64,000 nucleotides of DNA from Streptococcus suis (GCF_024509525.1 NZ_JAMWEM010000001.1:1-64000); one strand, 5' to 3'; numbered from the stretch's first letter, positions 17,058 through 26,113 are shown. Translations and numbers: made by a program. The notes: generated from the letters alone by a model not told the origin.

Positions 17058-18218
17058 CTATTTCCCAAAGCTAGAGGCGATGCGGTGGCAGATTTCTTGA
17101 ATGGTTGTCAAGGGAGCCGCAACATTCAGTCGGGCATGATAGAGCCCTTCCTTGCCAAAGGTTTGACCGTCGTTGAGAACAACTTTGGCCTCCTTAACCA
17201 ACTTATCAAAAATCGCTTCATGACTGAGTCCGTAGGCAGAAAAATCCAACCAGACCAAGTAAGTCCCCTGCGGCTTCATGACCTCAATATTGGTATGCTG
17301 CCCCAGATAATCTACAAGATAGTCAATATTGCCTTCCAAAACGGGCTTCAAACTGTCCAACCAGGGCTTGCCATAGCGAAAAGCAACTTCTGTCGTAATC
17401 AGGCCAATGGTGGCAATTTCATGCTGGTTATTGGTTAACTGCCGCTTGGTAAACTTCTTACGAAGGACAGGGTTTTCAATAATAGCAAAGCTATTCTTCG
17501 TACCTGCAATGTTAAAGGTCTTAGTCGCTGATGACAGAATCAGAGAAAATTCCTTGAAGGCTGGATTGACAGTATTGAAGGAATGATGCTCATGTCCAAA
17601 TAAGGTCAGGTCTTGGTGGATTTCGTCAGAAATCAAGATCACACCATACTGCTGACAGAGAGAGCCAATTCTTTCCAGCTCTACTTTTGTCCAAACACGG
17701 CCGCCAGGATTATGGGGATTGCAGAGGATGTAGAGTTTGACCTCATTTTCAACCAAGTCCTTCTCCAGCTGGTCAAAGTCCAAGGCAAACTGCTCGTCTT
17801 GCTTAATTAGCGAATTGGTAATGAGTTTGCGGTGGTTGAGGCGGACAGAGCGAGCAAAAGGTGGATAGACAGGTGTATTGATGAGGATGCTGTCCCCCTC
17901 TTCTGTCAAGGCCTGAATAGCAATGGAAATAGCAGGGACAACACCCTCCACCAAGACGATTGATTCTCTATCTATCTCGTAACCATGCTGGCTCTCTTCC
18001 CAGTCCAATATTGATTGAAAAAGGCTGTCACTGGCATAGTTATAGCCGAAAATGTGCTGGTCTGCATAGTCCCGAATAGCCTGACGAATCTCAGGGACTG
18101 GCTCAAAATCCATATCCGCTACCCAGGCTTGTAGGAGCTCCGAATCTTGCTCGGTTGCCTGCCACTTAACACTGTGCTGGCTCAAGCGGTCAGGTCTCTT
18201 TGTAAAATCATAAGTCAT
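17058..18218 (-). CDS. patB: MalY/PatB-type PLP-dependent C-S lyase
   Basis: A 386-aa fold-type I aminotransferase-like enzyme. It starts YDFTKRPDRLSQHSVKW and has the PLP lysine in LSSATKTFNIAGTKNSF (about residue 232) and CNPHNPGGRVWT. Family members cleave cystathionine or cysteine to homocysteine/pyruvate, ammonia and thiol. Its start codon follows the stop of the trans-sulfuration gene by 1 bp, so the two are coupled and probably act together in methionine/cysteine interconversion. Confidence 0.88.
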   Translation of the reverse strand: MTYDFTKRPDRLSQHSVKWQATEQDSELLQAWVADMDFEPVPEIRQAIRDYADQHIFGYNYASDSLFQSILDWEESQHGYEIDRESIVLVEGVVPAISIAIQALTEEGDSILINTPVYPPFARSVRLNHRKLITNSLIKQDEQFALDFDQLEKDLVENEVKLYILCNPHNPGGRVWTKVELERIGSLCQQYGVILISDEIHQDLTLFGHEHHSFNTVNPAFKEFSLILSSATKTFNIAGTKNSFAIIENPVLRKKFTKRQLTNNQHEIATIGLITTEVAFRYGKPWLDSLKPVLEGNIDYLVDYLGQHTNIEVMKPQGTYLVWLDFSAYGLSHEAIFDKLVKEAKVVLNDGQTFGKEGLYHARLNVAAPLTTIQEICHRIASSFGK

Positions 18219-18219
18219 A

Positions 18220-19311
18220 TTATCCCTCCAAGGCTTGCTTCAAATCATTAATCAGGTCCTGCGGATCTTCAATTCCGATGGATAAGCGGAGCAGGTCATC
18301 TGTTAGTCCGTAGGCATGACGGACATCAGCTGGAATATCAGCGTGGGTCTGGGTCGCAGGGTAGGTAATCAGACTTTCTACCCCACCCAAACTTTCTGCA
18401 AAGGTAAAGACCTGCAAATTGTTAAGAATATGAGGAATGCGGTCTTGATTGACAAGTTTGACTGAAATCATGCCTCCTTTTCCTGTGTAGTACACTTGGT
18501 GAACTGCTGGACTGGATTGGAGGTATTCTACGATTTTCTGGGCATTCTTGGTAGATCGTTCCATGCGAATAGACAGGGTCTTGAGTCCTCTCATCAGCAG
18601 GTAACAATCCAGCGGTGACAGGGTTGGTCCCGTTGTATTTTGGTCATAGAAGAGTTTGTCATAAAGTGCCTGATCATTAGTCATGAGAACGCCAGCTAAG
18701 ACATCGTTGTGGCCTGATAGATACTTAGTCGCTGAGTGGAGGGCGACATCGGCTCCTTGGACCAGAGGATTCTGGTAAACAGGGCTATAAAAGGTGTTAT
18801 CGACAATGACCTTAGCACCTTTGGCATGGGCGATAGCCGAAACCTTAGCAATGTCAAACTCCACCATGAGCGGATTGGTCGGGGTTTCTAGATAGACATA
18901 ATCGGTCTGGTCATCAATAGCCGCCAGCAAGTCCTCTTCGGTATTGGCATAGGTGAATTGGAAGCGGCCCAGCTGTTCCTGCTCGTTAAACCAGCGGAAA
19001 GAGCCACCGTAGAGGTCACGTGCCGCCACAATGCGACTGCCAACTGGAAAGCCTGAGAAGAGCAAGACCAGGGCCGCCATACCCGAGCTTGTCACTAAGG
19101 CGTACTGGGCTTTTTCGATGGCAGCTAGGGTTTGCTCCAGACTAGTCCGAGTCGGATTCTTGGTCCGGGTATAGTCAAAGCCAGTGGATTGGCCAAACTC
19201 AGGGTGTTGGTAGGTGGTCGATAGGTAAATAGGGGAAATGAGGGCCCCTGTTTTTTCATCATTCTTTATACCAGCTTGAGCCAAAAGGGTGTCTAATCTG
19301 CGTTCTGTCAT
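18220..19311 (-). CDS. Cys/Met metabolism PLP enzyme (cystathionine gamma-synthase/beta-lyase, MetB/MetC type)
   Basis: A 363-aa trans-sulfuration enzyme. Motifs include YTRTKNPTR (PLP phosphate binding), YLETPTNPLM and the PLP lysine in HSATKYLSGHNDVLAG (about residue 193). Sequence alone does not separate MetB from MetC; the linked C-S lyase suggests the pair converts an activated homoserine through cystathionine to homocysteine. A possible LysR-type operator lies upstream (19387-19426). Confidence 0.85.
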   Translation of the reverse strand: MTERRLDTLLAQAGIKNDEKTGALISPIYLSTTYQHPEFGQSTGFDYTRTKNPTRTSLEQTLAAIEKAQYALVTSSGMAALVLLFSGFPVGSRIVAARDLYGGSFRWFNEQEQLGRFQFTYANTEEDLLAAIDDQTDYVYLETPTNPLMVEFDIAKVSAIAHAKGAKVIVDNTFYSPVYQNPLVQGADVALHSATKYLSGHNDVLAGVLMTNDQALYDKLFYDQNTTGPTLSPLDCYLLMRGLKTLSIRMERSTKNAQKIVEYLQSSPAVHQVYYTGKGGMISVKLVNQDRIPHILNNLQVFTFAESLGGVESLITYPATQTHADIPADVRHAYGLTDDLLRLSIGIEDPQDLINDLKQALEG

Positions 19312-19386
19312 CTGCTACTCCTCCATTTCTTTCTTCCATTGTAGCACTTCTTTAAGATAGTTTGTGAAAATTGCCTTGAAAATGGA

Positions 19387-19426
19387 TATAGAAAATTTCC
19401 TAGGAGTCTTATAGGAAATCCTTATA
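19387..19426. promoter_or_regulatory. Two imperfect palindromes, possible LysR-type operator
   Basis: TATAGAAAATTTCCTA (19387-19402) and TATAGGAAATCCTTATA (19410-19426) are two similar dyads of ATA-N9-TAT type, 23 bp apart. They lie 76-115 bp upstream of the trans-sulfuration gene. Streptococcal methionine and cysteine genes are commonly under LysR-family regulators (MtaR, CmbR, HomR). Confidence 0.4.
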
Positions 19427-19443
19427 ACCCAACTTATATTTCC

Positions 19444-19472
19444 TTGCTTTCCCTTTGTTTTTAGTTTATAAT
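19444..19472 (+). promoter_or_regulatory. Promoter of the 81-aa membrane protein gene
   Basis: TTGCTT (19444-19449), a 17-bp spacer and TATAAT (19467-19472). Confidence 0.65.
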
Positions 19473-19493
19473 AATATAGAAAGGAGGTTTACT

Positions 19494-19739
19494 ATGTTCA
19501 AGCAATTCAACCGTCAATTTTACCGAAATTTCTATTTTTACAGTGGCATTTTTTGGACCATAATGGCAATAAAACAGGAATTTTATCTCTCCAGTTTTGG
19601 ACTATTGGTGTGCTTACTCACCCTTCTTCATTACTATTACGCCTTCTTTCAATCTAAGCACAATGTAGAGGAAACTTGGAAACTGGCTTTGGTAATCGCC
19701 TTTACTCTAGTTTTTTCTATTTTTATTTTCTGCCCATAG
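19494..19739 (+). CDS. Small membrane protein of unknown function (81 aa)
   Basis: Reads MFKQFNRQFYRNFYFYSG and holds two hydrophobic segments (GIFWTIMAIKQEFYLSSFGLLVCLLTLLHYYYAFF and LALVIAFTLVFSIFIFC). Aromatic and basic residues cluster at the N-terminus. An upstream in-frame ATG exists, but the AAGGAGG RBS fixes the start at 19494. It has its own promoter and terminator, so it is a monocistronic gene. No family recognised. Confidence 0.7.
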   Translation: MFKQFNRQFYRNFYFYSGIFWTIMAIKQEFYLSSFGLLVCLLTLLHYYYAFFQSKHNVEETWKLALVIAFTLVFSIFIFCP

Positions 19740-19764
19740 TCCGACATTCCAGTCTTGAATGTTG

Positions 19765-19796
19765 CCCTCTCCTGATTTTCCGAGAGGGTTTTCTTG
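19765..19796 (+). terminator. Terminator of the 81-aa membrane protein gene
   Basis: CCCTCTC (19765-19771) pairs with GAGAGGG (19782-19788), followed by TTTTCTT. A second small hairpin (ACATTC/GAATGT, 19744-19762) precedes it. Confidence 0.8.
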
Positions 19797-19803
19797 TCCC
19801 GAC

Positions 19804-19832
19804 TTGTAAAAACCACTAGATAGGTTTACAAT
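19804..19832 (+). promoter_or_regulatory. murE promoter, close to the start codon
   Basis: TTGTAA (19804-19809), a 17-bp spacer and TACAAT (19827-19832). The ATG begins at 19839, where transcription would be expected to start, so the mRNA may be leaderless. No Shine-Dalgarno sequence is present. Confidence 0.55.
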
Positions 19833-19838
19833 AGAAGC

Positions 19839-21284
19839 ATGATTACAATTGAACGTGTATTAGAAATATTGAAGGCGGATGCTAACTTCTGCTATATCAA
19901 ACAGAATGACCAGACTGACAGCACATGGACGGATGTCCAGTTTGACGCCCTCAGCTATGACAGCCGGGCTGTTACCCCAACGACCCTCTTTTTTGCCAAG
20001 GGTTTGGCCTTTAAGAAGGAATTTCTGGAAAAGGCTATCGAGGCTGGTCTTGCTTTTTACGTGTCTGAAATCGACTACGAGGTCGGCATTCCTGTTATCA
20101 TCGTCCACGACATCAAGCAGGCCATGAGCCTGATTGCCATGGAATTTCATGGTCATCCCCAGAAACAGCTCAAACTCCTGGCCTTCACCGGCACCAAGGG
20201 TAAGACAACGGCGGCTTATTTTGCTTTTAACATTCTTAAACAGAGCAAGAAGCCTGCCATGCTTTCGACCATGAACACCACGCTGGACGGCAAGACCTTC
20301 TTCAAGTCCACACTAACCACGCCCGAAAGTCTGGACCTTTTTGCCATGATGGCGGAGGCGGTCCAAAACGGCATGACCCACTTGATTATGGAGGTGTCCA
20401 GCCAGGCCTATCTGGTCAAGCGGGTTTACGGACTAACCTTTGATGTCGGCGTCTTCCTCAACATCAGCCCCGACCACATCGGCCCCATTGAGCACCCGAC
20501 TTTTGAGGACTATTTCTATCACAAGCGGCTTTTGATGGACAATAGCAGAGCTGTTATTGTCAATGCTGGGATGGACCATTTTGAAGTCGTGAAAGAGCAA
20601 GTCAGCTCCAAAGACCATGACTTTTACGGTCCAGCTTCTGAAAATGAAATCACCGAATCAGCAGGTTTTGACTTCACAGCGACTGGCAAATTGGCTGGCC
20701 ATTACGACATCCAGCTGATCGGTGGCTTCAACCAAGAAAATGCCATCGCAGCAGGACTGGCCTGTCTCCGCTTGGGTGCAAGCCTGGACGATATTCACAC
20801 AGGAATTGCCCAAACCAATGTCCCTGGTCGTATGGAAGTCCTGACCCAGCAAAACGGAGCCAAGGTTTTTGTCGATTACGCCCACAACGGCGATAGTGTC
20901 AAGAAGCTGATTGATGTCGTCTTAGAGCACCAGACAGGCAAGGTTATCCTAATCCTTGGAGCTCCTGGTAACAAGGGAGAAAGTCGCCGCAAAGACTTCG
21001 GACTGCTGCTCAACGACTATCCGCAGATTGAGGTCATTCTGACAGCTGATGACCCTAACCGTGAAGATCCCGCTGAAATTGCCCAGCAAATCCGTGCCCA
21101 CATGACCCGTCCAAGCAACTTTATCTTGGACCGGGAAGAAGCTATTCGCACAGCCATGTGCCTGACAAACTCTCCGAAAGATGCTGTCATCATCGCAGGT
21201 AAGGGGGCTGACGCCTACCAGATTGTCAAAGGTGAAAAGGTCGCCTATGACGGTGACATCGAAGTAGCAAAACGCTATCTATAA
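19839..21284 (+). CDS. murE: UDP-N-acetylmuramoyl-tripeptide synthetase, L-lysine adding MurE
   Basis: A 481-aa Mur ligase adding L-lysine to UDP-MurNAc-L-Ala-D-Glu in the cytosol. The ATP loop is [13 protein letters not shown] (about residue 118). The substrate-specificity motif is DDPNREDP; enzymes for meso-diaminopimelate carry DNPR here, so this one is of the lysine type, matching streptococcal wall. It stands alone, away from other mur genes. No RBS is visible; see the promoter entry. Confidence 0.95.
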   Translation: MITIERVLEILKADANFCYIKQNDQTDSTWTDVQFDALSYDSRAVTPTTLFFAKGLAFKKEFLEKAIEAGLAFYVSEIDYEVGIPVIIVHDIKQAMSLIAMEFHGHPQKQLKLLAFTGTKGKTTAAYFAFNILKQSKKPAMLSTMNTTLDGKTFFKSTLTTPESLDLFAMMAEAVQNGMTHLIMEVSSQAYLVKRVYGLTFDVGVFLNISPDHIGPIEHPTFEDYFYHKRLLMDNSRAVIVNAGMDHFEVVKEQVSSKDHDFYGPASENEITESAGFDFTATGKLAGHYDIQLIGGFNQENAIAAGLACLRLGASLDDIHTGIAQTNVPGRMEVLTQQNGAKVFVDYAHNGDSVKKLIDVVLEHQTGKVILILGAPGNKGESRRKDFGLLLNDYPQIEVILTADDPNREDPAEIAQQIRAHMTRPSNFILDREEAIRTAMCLTNSPKDAVIIAGKGADAYQIVKGEKVAYDGDIEVAKRYL

Positions 21285-21289
21285 CAAAG

Positions 21290-21319
21290 AATCCTTGTCC
21301 ATGTGACAGGGATTTTTTT
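21290..21319 (+). terminator. murE terminator
   Basis: AATCC.TGTC pairs with GACA.GGATT around CATGT, followed by seven T. Confidence 0.85.
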
Positions 21320-21414
21320 ATAACCATTCTTATAAAATTGAAATTGTCAGAAAATTCTTTGTTAATCCCAGAAACTATGATATAATGAACATCTATGTGA
21401 GTAAAGGAGGGCGT

Positions 21415-21793
21415 ATGGCAACCATTTCAGCCAAGGATTTGGCCGTTTCTTATGGAAAAAAACAATACTGTCTGACCTATCTATTGACTTCCCAACCGGA
21501 AAAATCACCAGCATAATTGGTGCCAATGGGGTGGAAAATCAACTCTCTTAAAAAGCCTCAGCCGTATTATACCAGCTGATAAGGGAGCGGTCTATTTGGA
21601 TGGAAAAGACATGCAGCACATTTCGACAAAGGAAATTGCCAAGCAGTTGGCCCTACTCCCTCAGGTACAGGAAAGTTTGGATGGGATTCGAGTCTATGAT
21701 TTGGTATCTTTTGGCCGCTTTCCTCATCAAAATGCCTTTGGTATACTGACAAACCAGGATAGGGAAAAAATTGACTGGGCTTTGGAAGTATAG
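21415..21793 (+). pseudogene. Broken, truncated siderophore/iron ABC transporter ATPase (FecE/FhuC type)
   Basis: The ATG at 21415 (AAAGGAGGGCGT RBS, TATAAT at 21381) starts ATISAKDLAVSYGKK. One frameshift then restores TILSDLSIDFPTGKITSIIGANG, and a second, within the Walker A (GANG-x-GKST), restores STLLKSLSRIIPADKG and LDGKDMQHISTKEIAKQLALLPQ. This is the N-terminal half of an iron-siderophore ATPase. It stops at TAG 21791-21793 before the ABC signature, directly abutting the stop codon of the facing peroxidase remnant. No permease or binding-protein genes remain nearby. Confidence 0.8.
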
Positions 21794-22377
21794 TTAATTG
21801 AAATAGCGTTTGACCACGCGCCCCTGTCTATCGACCAAAAACTTGGTAAAATTCCACTCGATTCGACCTCCTAATAAGGTCGATTTTTCTTTCTTGAGAT
21901 AGCAATATAGCGGACTAGCTTCAGAACCATTCACAGCAATTTTAGCAAAACGAGGAAAAGTTGTACCATAATTCAAGCTACAAGTCTGATTGATTTCTTC
22001 AGCAGAACCGGAAGCCTGATTTAAAAATTGATTACAAGGGAAATCCAACACTACAAAACCTTGGCCTCGATGAGGCTGGGCAAAAAGCCCTGGCCCACTT
22101 CTCAGTGTTTGTGTCAACATCTCAGCGCAGTGGTTGATTGGTAGATTTGTTCGTGTTTTACACTCCAAATCTAACCTAATCAACTGTGCGGGGGTGGGAA
22201 GACGAACTCTTTTTGACTTAGTCGAGTTCTTTCCCACTCCCCCTGTAGTTCCTTGTATTGTGGTGCCAATCCACAACCTGGCGCTGTATTGACTATAAGT
22301 AAAACTTGTCCTTGATACTCAGCCATGGACTAGTCTGTGCCATCTTGTTTTTGTACTGTAAAATCATAAATGCTCAT
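21794..22377 (-). pseudogene. Broken glutathione peroxidase gene
   Basis: The ATG at 22377 starts MSIYDFTVQKQDGTD and meets a TAG at 22330-22332. The frame continues SMAEYQGQVLLIVNTAPGCG (peroxidatic Cys in the APGCG region) then APQYKELQ. A repeat-like insert of about 178 bp interrupts it at roughly 22066-22243. The frame resumes QGFVVLDFPCNQFLNQ, then GSAEEINQTC and WNFTKFLVDRQGRVVKRYF, and ends early at TAA 21794-21796, losing the usual last residues. A nonsense codon, an insertion and a 3' truncation make it clearly inactive. Confidence 0.88.
22066..22243 (-). mobile_element. MITE-like repeat inserted in the glutathione peroxidase remnant
   Basis: About 178 bp with no coding potential. 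Read on the minus strand it starts with a GGGGAGTGGGAAAG...CTTCCCACCCCC hairpin, continues through CCGCACAGTTGATTAG, and ends with GGGCTTTTTGCCCAGCCTC. This organisation resembles the short dispersed repeats I associate with S. suis intergenic regions. Boundaries are approximate; a few codons of the host gene seem to be missing at the junction. Confidence 0.65.
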
Positions 22378-22390
22378 TATATATCCTCCG

Positions 22391-23107
22391 CTAGTCAAAA
22401 TAAGTGAATAAATGTTCCATTTCATTTGGCGTGAGTTGTCTGTAGGCACCTCGTTCCAAATCCCCCAGTTCGAAACTACCAAAGGAAATCCGCTTGAGAT
22501 AAGTGACCTTGACACCATAGGCTAAAAACATCTTTTTGACCTGATGAAATTTCCCTTCTGCCAGCTTGATGGTCGCTCTGCTATGGTCCAAAGAAGCCTC
22601 CAAGACAGTCAAATCTGCGGGCTGGCAACGAGTGCCGTCCAAAAAGGTAACTCCTGAGGCAAAAAATGTCGGGGCATCCAGACCCAAGGGACCGTTGACC
22701 ACCACATAGTAGACCTTGTCCACATGGTGACTGGGGTGGAGCATGCGGTAACCCAGAGGTCCATTATTAGTGATAAGAACCAGACCTTCGGTGTCCCTGT
22801 CTAAACGACCAACTGGATAGAGTCCTTCCCTACGGTCTTTCGGAGAAATCAAGTCGATGACAGTTTGGTGGTCTTTGTCGGTCACTGCCGACACTACTCC
22901 TCTTGGCTTATGGAGTAGATAATAGACCGAACCTTCTAATGCAACTTTTTTACCCGAAACTTGTATAGTTTGTAACTCTGGGTCAACAATCTGGCTAAGG
23001 CTGTGAGCCGGTTGGCCATCTATGCTGATTTGCTGGGCCTTAAATAGTTTCTTTACCTGCCTACGCGATCCAATCTTGGCTTTTTCTAAACATTTATCCA
23101 ATCTCAT
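22391..23107 (-). CDS. rsuA: 16S rRNA pseudouridine synthase RsuA family
   Basis: A 238-aa enzyme. The N-terminal S4 RNA-binding domain (MRLDKCLEKAKIGSRRQVKKLF, residues 1-60) is followed by the catalytic RluA/RsuA domain with the Asp in GRLDRDTEGLVL (about residue 102). The last third contains AEGKFHQVKKMF. It likely modifies U516 of 16S rRNA. It ends 13 bp from the dead peroxidase start; a T-rich gap follows. Confidence 0.92.
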   Translation of the reverse strand: MRLDKCLEKAKIGSRRQVKKLFKAQQISIDGQPAHSLSQIVDPELQTIQVSGKKVALEGSVYYLLHKPRGVVSAVTDKDHQTVIDLISPKDRREGLYPVGRLDRDTEGLVLITNNGPLGYRMLHPSHHVDKVYYVVVNGPLGLDAPTFFASGVTFLDGTRCQPADLTVLEASLDHSRATIKLAEGKFHQVKKMFLAYGVKVTYLKRISFGSFELGDLERGAYRQLTPNEMEHLFTYFD

Positions 23108-23135
23108 ATCTCTATTCTAGCATAAAACGTAGGTC

Positions 23136-23163
23136 TTGACTTTGATTGAAAAAAGATTATAAT
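23136..23163 (+). promoter_or_regulatory. Promoter of the GST-family gene
   Basis: TTGACT (23136-23141), a 16-bp spacer and TATAAT (23158-23163). Confidence 0.75.
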
Positions 23164-23233
23164 ACTAATTAGTGATATATAAATGAAATCCGTTTGCTTG
23201 GATTTCCTAATTTTTATAATAAAGGAGAATATC

Positions 23234-24190
23234 ATGGGACTTTTACAAGATGGCAAATGGGTCGATCAGTGGTATGATACCAAGTCTACAGGTGGTAAGT
23301 TTATTCGGAGTGTCACGCAGTTTCGCAACTGGATTACGCCAGACGGACAGGCAGGTCCGACAGGAAAAGGCGGTTTCAAAGCCGAGTCTGATCGCTATCA
23401 CCTCTATATTTCTCTGGCTTGTCCTTGGGCTAGTCGGACCTTGATTATGCGAAAATTGAAGGGCTTGGAAGACCATATTTCCTTGTCTATCGTTCATCCC
23501 CTCATGTTAGAAAATGGCTGGACATTTGAAGATGGTCTTGGTGTTATCAAGGATCCACTCTTTAACAGCGATTATCTCTATCAGGTCTATTTGAAGGCTG
23601 ACCCACACTATACAGGACGTGTCACCGTTCCTGTCCTGTGGGATAAGAAAACCAATACCATCGTCAGCAACGAGTCGGCCGAGATTATGCGGATGTTCAA
23701 TACTGCCTTCAATGACATTACAGGCAACTATGATGACTACTATCCAGAACACCTACAAGCTGAGATTGATACTATGAACGACTTTGTCTATCCAAACATC
23801 AACAACGGAGTCTACAAGGCTGGATTTTCAACCAATCAGAAAGTCTATGAAAAAGAAGTCAAAAATCTCTTTGCTGCCTTGGACAAACTAGAGGAGCATT
23901 TGGCAGATAAGGACTATCTGGTGGGCAACCAGCTGACAGAGGCAGATATTCGCCTCTTTACTACCTTGGTGCGTTTTGACCCTGTTTACTTTGGGCATTT
24001 CAAATGCAATATCAAGGCCTTGGTTGACTATCCAAACTTGTGGAACTACACCAAGCGAATTTACAACCATGCTGGCATTGCGGAGACGGTTGACTTTGAC
24101 CATATCAAACAGCACTACTACGGTAGCCACAAGACCATTAACCCAACAGGCGTTGTTCCTGTCGGACCAGACTTGGACTGGACACTATAA
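23234..24190 (+). CDS. Glutathionyl-hydroquinone reductase-like GST family protein
   Basis: A 318-aa member of the Xi/ECM4/YqjG class of glutathione S-transferases. The catalytic Cys is in SLACPWASRTLIM (about residue 61). The C-terminal all-helical domain follows (LEEHLADKDYLVGNQLTEADIRLF). Such enzymes reduce glutathionyl-hydroquinones. An upstream in-frame ATG adds 17 hydrophobic residues, but the AAAGGAGAATATC RBS supports 23234. It neighbours a dead glutathione peroxidase. Confidence 0.88.
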   Translation: MGLLQDGKWVDQWYDTKSTGGKFIRSVTQFRNWITPDGQAGPTGKGGFKAESDRYHLYISLACPWASRTLIMRKLKGLEDHISLSIVHPLMLENGWTFEDGLGVIKDPLFNSDYLYQVYLKADPHYTGRVTVPVLWDKKTNTIVSNESAEIMRMFNTAFNDITGNYDDYYPEHLQAEIDTMNDFVYPNINNGVYKAGFSTNQKVYEKEVKNLFAALDKLEEHLADKDYLVGNQLTEADIRLFTTLVRFDPVYFGHFKCNIKALVDYPNLWNYTKRIYNHAGIAETVDFDHIKQHYYGSHKTINPTGVVPVGPDLDWTL

Positions 24191-24195
24191 GAAAC

Positions 24196-24220
24196 AAAGG
24201 GAGATGACATCCTCCCTTTT
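24196..24220 (+). terminator. Terminator of the GST-family gene
   Basis: AAAGGGAG (24196-24203) pairs with CTCCCTTT (24212-24219), followed by T. Confidence 0.75.
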
Positions 24221-24224
24221 CGTA

Positions 24225-24233
24225 TGGTATAAT
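24225..24233 (+). promoter_or_regulatory. ltrA extended -10 element
   Basis: TGGTATAAT with perfect TATAAT at 24228-24233, 31 bp before the start codon. Confidence 0.6.
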
Positions 24234-24263
24234 ATTTCAGATTTTTTTGAAAAGGAGATTTTT

Positions 24264-25370
24264 ATGTCTGAAATTAAGGCAAAACGTGTATCCAATTACG
24301 AATTGTTTTATGATTTGGTCTTTGTTCTGGCCACTTCATCACTGACTGGACTTTTGCACGGTGACCATATCGGTCTCAGGGAAATTCTAACTTTTATCAC
24401 CGCCAACCTGATTATTATGACCTTGTGGATTAATGAGACGATTTACCTCAACAAATATGGTGAGCGGGATTTGTTGGATATTAGCACGATCATTGCGTCC
24501 ATGTTTGTGGTGGGGCAATTATCCCTGAACTTTAGTCATGATTTTGAAGCGACCGCCCTACCATTTACCATCTTTTTGACTCTGTCTTATTTGCTACTTT
24601 GCTTGCAGTACTACCTTCGGGGCCGGAAAATCGGTTTTACGGCAGATATAAAAAATAGTCTCTATATGTTGGGGATTTATGTGCTGGTATTTTTCTTGGC
24701 TTCGGTAGCTATTTACTTCAATTTCTGGAGCTATGATGAAAAGAGCTCCTTGCTTTTATATCTCCCGTATATTATTTCCTATTTCTTTAAGGACAAGCTT
24801 AGTCATGATGTGATGAACTTTCCTCATATCGTAGAACGCTGCCAGCTGATTACTATTATCACCTTTGGTGAAACAGTCATTGCGATTTTGAAAAATTATC
24901 CGATTCAGACGCATCTGCTCACTGGTATTCTCTTCTTCTTGGCAATGGCGTTCTCCTTTATGTTTTACATTTCGCAAACCTATCTCAATATCAACCACCA
25001 TCAAAAGACAAATGTAGCCACCTTACTCTATGCTCATATGGTACTGGTTTTGGGGCTCAACTTCTTTACAGTTTCTGTGGAAGTCTTACCTGGTGAGCAT
25101 GCCACTTTTGGTTTGCCCTTCCTACTCATCGGCTACTTCCTCTACTATCTCGGAATCCTAATGACCAGTCGCTACAACCAAGACCTTTATCAACTAGATA
25201 AGATGGTTTGGCTTCAATATGCCATTCTGGTATTCAGCACCATCATTCTTCTGATAGCCTTCCACCACCATTTATCTTTGATTGCTGCTATTCTCGTTGC
25301 TAGTTCATTTATGATGCTGGTCATCTCTTTCCGCCACCGCAATCGTGTAGAAGCTGACCTCGAAAAATAA
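24264..25370 (+). CDS. Low temperature requirement protein A (LtrA) family membrane protein
   Basis: A 368-aa polytopic membrane protein. The start KRVSNYELFYDLVFVLATSSLTGLLHG is the LtrA-family signature, followed by around ten hydrophobic segments. GETVIAILKNY is another conserved stretch. The function is unknown; the name comes from a cold-sensitive Listeria mutant. The frame extends far upstream into the GST gene, but the AAAAGGAGATTTTT RBS sets the start at 24264. Confidence 0.88.
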   Translation: MSEIKAKRVSNYELFYDLVFVLATSSLTGLLHGDHIGLREILTFITANLIIMTLWINETIYLNKYGERDLLDISTIIASMFVVGQLSLNFSHDFEATALPFTIFLTLSYLLLCLQYYLRGRKIGFTADIKNSLYMLGIYVLVFFLASVAIYFNFWSYDEKSSLLLYLPYIISYFFKDKLSHDVMNFPHIVERCQLITIITFGETVIAILKNYPIQTHLLTGILFFLAMAFSFMFYISQTYLNINHHQKTNVATLLYAHMVLVLGLNFFTVSVEVLPGEHATFGLPFLLIGYFLYYLGILMTSRYNQDLYQLDKMVWLQYAILVFSTIILLIAFHHHLSLIAAILVASSFMMLVISFRHRNRVEADLEK

Positions 25371-25375
25371 GAAAT

Positions 25376-25407
25376 CCGACTGCCAAAAATGGTAGTCGGT
25401 TTTGTTT
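25376..25407 (+). terminator. ltrA terminator (between convergent ltrA and nagB)
   Basis: CCGACTGCC (25376-25384) pairs with GGTAGTCGG (25391-25399) around AAAAAT, followed by TTTTGTTT. It can also serve nagB from the other side. Confidence 0.8.
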
Positions 25408-25408
25408 A

Positions 25409-26113
25409 TTATGCTAGTTTACTAGCTGCTGCTTCATCGATAATGAGGACAACATCTTCATGATTTTGAAGGACACTTGCTGGGACTTGCTCTGTCACTG
25501 GTCCTTCCACCGTCGCCTTAATGGCGTCAGCTTTTTCCTGGCCATAGGCCATAAGAACAATGGTCTTAGCAGATAGGATGTTAGCAATGCCCATGGAAAT
25601 CGCCTGCTTGGGCACTTCTTCTGGATCCGCAAAGAATCGAGCGTTGGCTTCGATGGTTGATGGCGCCAAATCAACAACCCGTGTCTGACCGTCAAAGGCT
25701 GCCCCTGGCTCGTTGAAGCCGATATGCCCGTTGCGACCGATACCGAGAATTTGGAAATCCACAGGGTTAGCTGCCAAAATCTGATTATAGTGCACGACTT
25801 CTGCTTCTAAATCCTCTGCCTTGCCATTTGGCAAATAATTGACCTTGAAAGACTTGTGGTTGAAGAGATACTCTTTCATAAAGTAGATATAGGACTGGTC
25901 ACTCTCTTCTCCCAGACCTACGTATTCGTCAAGATTGACCGAGGTCATCTCTGAGAAATCCAAGTCACTTTCGACAATCTTTTTATAAAACTCAATAGGG
26001 CTTGAGCCTGTTGCCAAACCAAGAACCTGCGCACCTGATTCCAATTTATTTTTTAATAAGTCAAGGGCAATCTCTGCACCTTCTTGTTGACTTTTTACAA
26101 CGATTACTTTCAT
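25409..26113 (-). CDS. nagB: Glucosamine-6-phosphate deaminase
   Basis: A 234-aa enzyme converting glucosamine-6-phosphate to fructose-6-phosphate and ammonia, the last step of amino-sugar use. Motifs: [14 protein letters not shown] (phosphate loop), [10 protein letters not shown] (catalytic Asp), [16 protein letters not shown] (catalytic His and Glu). The promoter contains two NagR-like operators, so GlcNAc-derived sugars should induce it. Confidence 0.96.
   Translation of the reverse strand: MKVIVVKSQQEGAEIALDLLKNKLESGAQVLGLATGSSPIEFYKKIVESDLDFSEMTSVNLDEYVGLGEESDQSYIYFMKEYLFNHKSFKVNYLPNGKAEDLEAEVVHYNQILAANPVDFQILGIGRNGHIGFNEPGAAFDGQTRVVDLAPSTIEANARFFADPEEVPKQAISMGIANILSAKTIVLMAYGQEKADAIKATVEGPVTEQVPASVLQNHEDVVLIIDEAAASKLA

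Noticed and set aside
23976..24263. LtrA reading frame beginning inside the GST gene
   Set aside because: The frame is open by chance; the added residues show no family similarity and a terminator plus promoter lie between.
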